64,000 nt of DNA, from positions 26,287,985-26,351,984 of the forward strand of contig CAIIXF020000004.1 in the NCBI GenBank assembly GCA_903813345.2, given 5' to 3'. Positions within the stretch are counted from its first letter, which is position 1. Each line of letters begins with the position of its first letter. The position numbers and the translations under genes were made by a program. The DNA comes from Owenia fusiformis (Eukaryota; Annelida; Polychaeta; Sabellida; Oweniidae). Below, piece after piece: positions 61,901 through 64,000 of the stretch. The notes under the pieces were generated by a model. The model had not been told where the DNA came from and searched no databases. It saw only the letters and a list, made by a program, of their open reading frames with translations.

Positions 61901-63266
61901 AGTGGCATCTTTACCATAAACACCCACATCTCATCTCGTCCTACTCTTATAAGCTCATGGTGATGAAACATCAGCAAAGCTGCACAGGATCTGACTCTAA
62001 TGTAGGAAAATGCTTTGAGGATGTTGTGGAATATATATTTAATCAATTCAGGCAAGAAGGCAATGCTTCAAATCAGTATATGTTACCTATTTGGAACAAG
62101 ACGATTAAACTACCAGATACGTATTATCCCAACAGGGAGGTGAGTATTGCGTCCAGTGGCTACAACAAAGGTGAACTTCTAATACTCTTGTGGGTATTAA
62201 AATATGTCAAACACACTAGAGACACTCATTGGTGGGACCAACTGATGGATGATGACTTCCCAAACAATGTAAAACCTGGAGATGTATCAAACTCCTTGTT
62301 AGACACATTCAAACGTATGCACTATACAGGTTTACTATTGGAACTGACTGGAGAGCCTAATAACCAAATCAATTGGCAACATGAGGATGGCATTCAGACA
62401 CAGCTGTTATTCACTGACTGAATTTAGTAGATATCATAGTATTGTAAAATGACTTATTCAACATTCAAAATCAGGAATTATTTTAATCATATCACTGTCA
62501 TATTTCTCACTTTCTGATTGGTCTACTGACATTTGACCAGGAAGTAAGAAGAGAAATTCAATGGATGTACGCATGACTATTAAATATCAAATTATATTCA
62601 CCAGTTACAACTTAGTCCTGTGTGATTTTAATTTTATATATACCCAGGATTGAGTTAGTTCAGTGAAGCTTATTAATAACAAATGCAATCAGTCTGATCA
62701 AGTTATACATATGCGAGTATAGAACTGTACATCATGGAAAAACTTATTTTGGATGACAAATTAATCTCATTTGTCTAAAAGTGGAAATACTGGGTGTTAA
62801 TATACAACATTAACTACTTTTTAAGACATTGTATACCAATTGATCAAGTAATGTCCACTAATTGAGGCCCTACAAAATTTTGGGCCCAAAATATTTAGGC
62901 CCTAAATTTTTTCTGGGTCTACCCAAGGAGGGGGGGTGCTGGATCTGCCAGATACATCTACATACAGTATTGACCTAGTTTCTAAAAGTAACATGTACAA
63001 GAACTAAGGAACTAGAAGGGATAGAGACAAGTTTAGATAAATTTCAGGATATTGTCCAAAAATTTTCACGCTCATAATTCAATATCATGCTCCCTTTGCA
63101 AAATATTGAAAGAGAATGCCCCATTTTGTATAATTCTAATGAATTTGAACATATTTGACCCTCATTCTCTATCCCTTCTTTTTCCTTTGAAATATTTCTT
63201 ACTTGACTAGCTGCCCCAGAACATCTTGGTCGACCTTTAACCCTTCAAGTCCCTTGCTGTAATAAT
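49883..63266 (-). CDS. GRTP1: GRTP1-like TBC-domain Rab GAP, last four coding exons (5' part outside window)
   Basis: TBC-domain proteins are GTPase-activating proteins for Rab GTPases in vesicle traffic; this matches the GRTP1/TBC1D6 group. In transcript order the exons are 63266-63203, 51294-51186, 50662-50477 and 49969-49883, all with GT-AG borders and consistent phases, about 148 residues. They encode YYSKGLEGLKVDQDVLGQL, MWCIVSTKWFICCFADVLPI, TVLRIWDSLFYEGSKIIFRV and CHDFMQ, then SIFKIPGSFPQAQIKSLRK and the stop. This is the C-terminal half of the TBC domain; the catalytic Arg and Gln motifs lie in upstream exons not in the window. The 11.9-kb intron contains two cGAS-like genes and a retrotransposon on or across the opposite strand. 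Six partial copies of the second exon precede it. Confidence 0.88.
50477..50662 (-). CDS. GRTP1: GRTP1 exon encoding the TVLRIWD block
   Basis: 62 codons, phase 0 at both ends, acceptor GTATTTCAG and donor GTAAGT. TVLRIWDSLFYEGSKIIFRV is a hallmark of this TBC group, followed by LAEILDTFKEIPKDP and CHDFMQ. Confidence 0.92.
50861..51160. mobile_element. MITE-like element, copy 2 of family at 2227
   Basis: Complete copy: TTCAAAGAGGATTGGCTCCC on the left and GTGAGACAATCCTCCTTGAA on the right are inverted copies. Lies in the short GRTP1 intron. Confidence 0.7.
51186..51294 (-). CDS. GRTP1: GRTP1 exon encoding the WFICCFADVLPIE block (true copy)
   Basis: 109 nt; the first base completes the preceding Lys codon. 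IKAPELYKHMDELGLMWCIV, then STKWFICCFADVLPIE, with donor GTAAAG and acceptor AATTTTAG. It is the last of seven tandem copies in transcript order and the only complete one. Confidence 0.92.
51210..52108 (-). repeat. Six tandem partial copies of a GRTP1 exon with acceptors (exon-start echoes)
   Basis: Period exactly 127 bp. In transcript sense each unit has intron (GTTGCTATGGTAACATCATA), an acceptor and the first three quarters of the exon. Exon-like starts are at 52056, 51929, 51802, 51675, 51548 and 51421, before the true start at 51294. Near copies read IKAPELYKHMDELGLMWCIV like the real exon, then change after WFIC to intron-derived codons and a stop. The copies at 51929 and 52056 carry stops and many changes, so the array looks oldest farthest from the exon. 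Four of the six have TTTCAG acceptors, nearer consensus than the TTTTAG of the true exon. Confidence 0.93.
52109..53334. other. GRTP1 intron, no gene seen
   Basis: AT-rich sequence. A small inverted pair (TTGGTGCCCAAATGGTACC and GGTGCCATTTTGGCAC) lies near 53138-53200. No exon recognised. Confidence 0.45.
53335..53409 (+). promoter_or_regulatory. 5' flank shared by both cGAS-like genes, with a possible 5'-UTR splice acceptor
   Basis: TTCAACCAAGCATTCTTCAA, then TGTTCATATATTAATGGAAG, then a T-rich tract and TATTATTAGGTGAATAGTG recur almost unchanged at 60745-60816. Conservation between paralogues, together with an AT-rich TATA-like motif and an AG acceptor, suggests a shared promoter or a first-intron end. 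No transcription start can be placed. Confidence 0.35.
53410..53514 (+). pseudogene. Upstream partial copy of the cGAS-like N-terminus (34-codon uORF)
   Basis: Reads MRGTILDTSRKYQTFCPRYG, then FLTKLENT, then a stop. It resembles the start of the downstream proteins (DTSEKYQDTHPGYARLTEF). The same uORF, better preserved, lies before the second gene at 60817. If it is in the 5' UTR it would be an upstream open frame. Confidence 0.6.
53597..53674 (+). pseudogene. Second upstream partial copy of the cGAS-like N-terminus
   Basis: Reads TIHPGYGHLTYFINV before decaying. It aligns with IHPGYARLTEFIKI of the real protein about 130 bp downstream. No start codon of its own. Confidence 0.6.
53690..55660 (+). 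CDS. Mab-21/cGAS-like nucleotidyltransferase with acidic repeat tail (cGLR candidate 1)
   Basis: Intronless frame of 656 residues. Residues 1-475 form a Mab-21-type nucleotidyltransferase: the G[S] motif PRGSYFEKTKI (G77, S78), the metal-binding pair in PTEYDFL (E90, D92), and the third acidic position in GTTDIDLCFCI (D241/D243). The helical C-lobe follows (SSYSYKLLVMKHQQNC, CFEDVVEYIFNQF, LPDTYYPNR). In animals such proteins include cGAS and cGAS-like receptors, which make cyclic dinucleotides that activate STING; catalytic residues are kept, so activity is plausible but the ligand is unknown. No cGAS-type HCCC zinc thumb is evident. Residues 476-655 are a QES/QEF repeat tail absent from the paralogue at 60961. 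The start is supported by the matching ACAATATG context in both copies. It lies antisense in a GRTP1 intron. Confidence 0.82.
   Translation: MATAAATCDTSVAIHPGYARLTEFIKITSSKVDIFNKYKHEELEHHTKFITDFAQSICTGFGEYNELFKTKRLFPRGSYFEKTKIVSPTEYDFLTVLALSDDVSVEVCDVLDSRCSGKGYHVVKIHPGPLQQCLLSDYSKYASDPESLGKYYPYMKQSPYVAQSTHGSSDDIYLLKTNIANHLHTVLNSYLKSTYGSTYLGKKDLKEEENQGYKLESFSLHERRHGPSMWLRIGGPLGTTDIDLCFCIEHKPGSVMVTVQIPIKFWNESIVHTLHPATNQTLPTRNHKQLFLLMKYISHLYKKIHWYLDHKHPHYDLISSYSYKLLVMKHQQNCKESDSNVGKCFEDVVEYIFNQFRQEGDASNQYILSNWGTNKKICLPDTYYPNRMVNVTCSGYNGSELTLLLWVLKHVKHTRDTQWWNQLMDDDFPNNVKSGDVLHSLLNSVQQSFGYFKSKQHEHINWQHEDDTQTQLKFTDRKSDQGSYQESDQEFDQEFDQESDQDSDQESYQEFDQGSYQESDQGSYQESDQEFDQEFDQESDQESDQESDQESYQEFDQEFDQESDQDSDQESYQEFDQGSYQESDQESYQESDQEFDQESDQEFDQESDQESDQESYQKFDQGSYQESDQESYQESDQEFDRESYQEFDQESDQESD
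55126..55660 (+). repeat. 12-bp coding minisatellite, about 45 units
   Basis: Units such as GATCAAGAGTCT, TATCAAGAGTCT and GATCAAGAGTTT encode DQES, YQES or DQEF tetrapeptides. A block of 192 bp (16 units) appears twice (GATCAAGACTCT at 55186 and 55378), showing higher-order duplication. Because 12 is divisible by three, other frames stay open too; those are artefacts. The array begins right after the position equivalent to the stop codon of the paralogue. Confidence 0.95.
55661..56212. other. Flank between the first cGAS-like gene and the retrotransposon
   Basis: No gene recognised; probably the 3' UTR of the first cGAS-like gene. Several AATAAA-like sequences occur, for example near 55720 and 55903. 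Confidence 0.4.
56795..58213 (-). pseudogene. Reverse-transcriptase part of the retrotransposon ORF2
   Basis: 472 codons with the usual RT blocks: NYRPISVLPVFSKLLEK, LDFSKTFDTIDH (about residues 107-118), GIPQGSILGPLFF (164-176) and the catalytic FADDTN (195-200), followed by a thumb-like helix (EEWLVTNRLSINISKTKYI). It is in the same frame as the upstream endonuclease part, 32 codons beyond the premature stop, so it is the second half of one broken ORF2. Confidence 0.9.
58310..59650 (-). pseudogene. AP-endonuclease part of the retrotransposon ORF2, ends at premature TGA
   Basis: 446 codons. GDFNIDL (about 144-150) and SDHFPV (210-215) of the AP-endonuclease are kept. The usual SETW motif reads SKTW (residues 36-39), changing the metal-binding Glu to Lys, and the N-terminal Asn motif is not clear, so nicking activity should be lost. 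It ends PISHDEI followed by TGA; the frame then continues into the RT part. Confidence 0.85.
59651..60744. other. Sequence between the retrotransposon and the second cGAS-like gene
   Basis: 59811-59885 (CCAGGTCACCTTGTCACATA) is the reverse complement of a repeat at 25197-25275. The rest is unremarkable AT-rich intron sequence. Confidence 0.45.
60745..60816 (+). promoter_or_regulatory. Conserved 5' flank of the second cGAS-like gene
   Basis: Near-identical to 53335-53409, including TGTTCATATATTAATGGAAG and TATTAGGTGAATAGTG. The shared block shows that the duplication included the 5' flank. Confidence 0.35.
60817..60945 (+). pseudogene. Upstream partial copy of the cGAS-like N-terminus (42-codon uORF)
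   Basis: Reads MRGTILDTSRKYQTFYPDHK, then CLTELVNTNEKYLEYHRQR and a stop at 60945, 15 bases before the main start. It aligns with the true N-terminus, DTSEKYQDTHPGYARLTEF. A homologous, more decayed copy lies at 53410. Either an exon-start remnant or a uORF affecting translation. Confidence 0.65.
60961..62421 (+). CDS. Mab-21/cGAS-like nucleotidyltransferase (cGLR candidate 2)
   Basis: Intronless frame of 486 residues and close paralogue of the gene at 53690. Motifs: PRGSYFEKTKI (G80, S81), PKEYDFLPVL (E93, D95) and GTTDIDLCFCI (D245/D247), so all three catalytic acidic positions are present. The C-lobe has SSYSYKLMVMKHQQSC, CFEDVVEYIFNQF and LPDTYYPNRE. It ends QHEDGIQTQLLFTD, which is probably the ancestral end. 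Most variation from the paralogue lies at about residues 110-175, a candidate ligand- or surface-facing region. Same strand as the first copy, antisense in a GRTP1 intron. Expected product is a cyclic dinucleotide or similar signal; this is inferred from the family. Confidence 0.82.
   Translation: MITTAVTFDTSEKYQDTHPGYARLTEFVNITSSKVDIFNRYKHEELENHTRYITDFAESICTGFGEYNEQFKTKGLIPRGSYFEKTKIVSPKEYDFLPVLALSDDASVEVCDVPEDNALAGKGYGMVKIHPGSLQNRLYSDSIKYCSSVPDSSLFMFVIDHLPHPEHSTNGSLGKVCCLSTCIANHLHDDINSYLKTTYGSMYLGKKNHKEEKNPCYTLGSFSLHVDLHGPSVWLQLGGPLGTTDIDLCFCIANEPGCVMVPTFLQDDMYWAKSIVQTQYPATNHNLYTYVPTENHRQLFLLMKYISHMCDKIQWHLYHKHPHLISSYSYKLMVMKHQQSCTGSDSNVGKCFEDVVEYIFNQFRQEGNASNQYMLPIWNKTIKLPDTYYPNREVSIASSGYNKGELLILLWVLKYVKHTRDTHWWDQLMDDDFPNNVKPGDVSNSLLDTFKRMHYTGLLLELTGEPNNQINWQHEDGIQTQLLFTD
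62422..63202. other. 3' flank of the second cGAS-like gene
   Basis: No gene seen. Contains a short palindromic stretch (AATTTTGGGCCCAAAATATT near 62876) and a G-run near 62929. Confidence 0.45.
63203..63266 (-). CDS. GRTP1: GRTP1 exon encoding YYSKGLEGLKVDQDVL
   Basis: 64 nt; acceptor TGTTTTTCAG and donor GTAAGA. It starts two bases before a full codon and ends AA, which pairs with the first A of the exon at 51294 to give Lys. It matches the family's PDYYSPAMLGLKTDQ region. Upstream exons are outside the window. Confidence 0.87.
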
Positions 63267-63321
63267 CTGAAAAACATACAAATACGAGTATAAATAATAG
63301 ATAAGGCATTAACATGCAAAA

Positions 63322-63412
63322 TGTCACCACCTGCCATTTGTAACAGATGCCATATTGCTGACTGACAAATTCCAAACATCATCCACAAAAAGTTGGAGAC
63401 TATACAGGGGTG
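63322..63412. repeat. AGTCTCCAACTTTTTT dispersed repeat (inverted copy)
   Basis: AAAATGTCACCACCTGCCAT, TTTGTAACAGATGCCATAT and AAAAGTTGGAGACTAT match 21361-21510 and 35592-35830 in reverse complement. Confidence 0.65.
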
Positions 63413-63655
63413 TCTCTAGAATTTCTGACAACAGGTTAAAAACAACAGGTAAAATTAATGGAAATCATAAATTTAACATGGAAAAGTTTAAAAGTCTCCA
63501 AAAACAACAGGCGTTTCTGTGAAAACAACAGGTGAAAATCGCCTGTTGCCTGCTGTTAATGAAACCCCCGCCGTATCAATAAGTCACCACTTCTGCCGAT
63601 GACGTAAAAACAGTCTCAGAGTAGAACAATCCTACCTATCTAAACATATTTTATC
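63413..63655. other. GRTP1 intron with an inverted CAACAGG pair
   Basis: TCTAGAATTTCTGACAACAGG and later CGCCTGTTGCCTGCTGTT (each shown in part) suggest another small inverted-repeat element at about 63418-63575; related sequence is at 21145-21185. Confidence 0.4.
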
Positions 63656-64000
63656 AAAGGACGATTCTCGGTTTGGAGAACGAAGTTCATCAATCTAAAT
63701 GAGCATTATCCCTGCTTCGGACAAATTTGATTTTTTTACATGATAAAGATTTGAATGTCTTCTTTTGAATAGTCATAATTTAATTTGGGTAATATTTCTA
63801 GATTTTTCGCAAAAAAATATTAGCTCAGTACACTGATGGACTTCTTTCCCCGAATCGAGACTTGTATTTATATTGAATCGGTCTATTTGAGCATTATCCC
63901 TGCTTCAGACCAATTTGTTATCTTTAAATCATGTAGATTTAAATGTCCTCTTTTAAATATTCATAGTTTAATTTGGGTAATATTTCTATATTTTTCATGA
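63656..64000. mobile_element. MITE with 26-bp ends, copy 2 (cut by window end)
   Basis: Starts AAAGGACGATTCTCGGTTTG and is the reverse complement of 1503-1897 through the interior. The right end lies beyond the window. Confidence 0.75.

Noticed and set aside
1-64000. tRNA, rRNA or other structured RNA genes
   Set aside because: I looked for tRNA A/B-box patterns and rRNA-like blocks and saw none I could support by eye; a covariance-model scan would be decisive.

Overview
This is animal nuclear DNA: AT-rich, with spliced genes, GT-AG introns up to 27 kb, many tandem satellites and very many short inverted-repeat transposons. The gene content and repeat types suggest a marine invertebrate, most likely a lophotrochozoan such as a bivalve; the sequence alone does not fix the species.

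Left half (741-36535, + strand): one complete gene for a B''/PR70-type regulatory subunit of protein phosphatase 2A (PPP2R3B-like). It has 11 coding exons whose phases all fit, giving about 602 residues with two EF-hands. Intron 1 is about 27 kb. It is filled with minisatellites, a 3.7 kb satellite of about 123 bp units and several transposons, and it holds a probable alternative first exon (19950-20387) that joins exon 2 in frame.

Middle (36536-49882): no host gene seen. It holds the 3' UTR, a 2.9 kb foldback element with a Mutator-like MITE inside it, a decayed PIF/Harbinger element with a MADF domain, and small inverted-repeat elements.

Right half (49883-63266): the last four coding exons of a GRTP1-like TBC-domain Rab GAP on the - strand; the 5' exons lie beyond the window. 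Its large intron (51295-63202) contains, on the opposite strand, two intronless paralogous genes for Mab-21/cGAS-like nucleotidyltransferases (candidate cGAS-like receptors of innate immunity). A defective non-LTR retrotransposon separates them. The first paralogue has lost the stop position used by the second and runs into a 12-bp minisatellite that adds an acidic Gln-rich tail of about 180 residues.

The most unusual pattern is shared by these unrelated genes. Just upstream of a true exon lie tandem, partly decayed copies of that exon's beginning: four copies before PPP2R3B exon 4 and six before a GRTP1 exon, with their splice acceptors, and one or two copies of the N-terminal coding start before each cGAS-like gene. 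I call these exon-start echoes. The 123-bp satellite in intron 1 also carries an acceptor-like site in each unit. Two Mutator-like MITE copies, each with a 9-bp target duplication, have their cores in opposite orientation relative to their arms.
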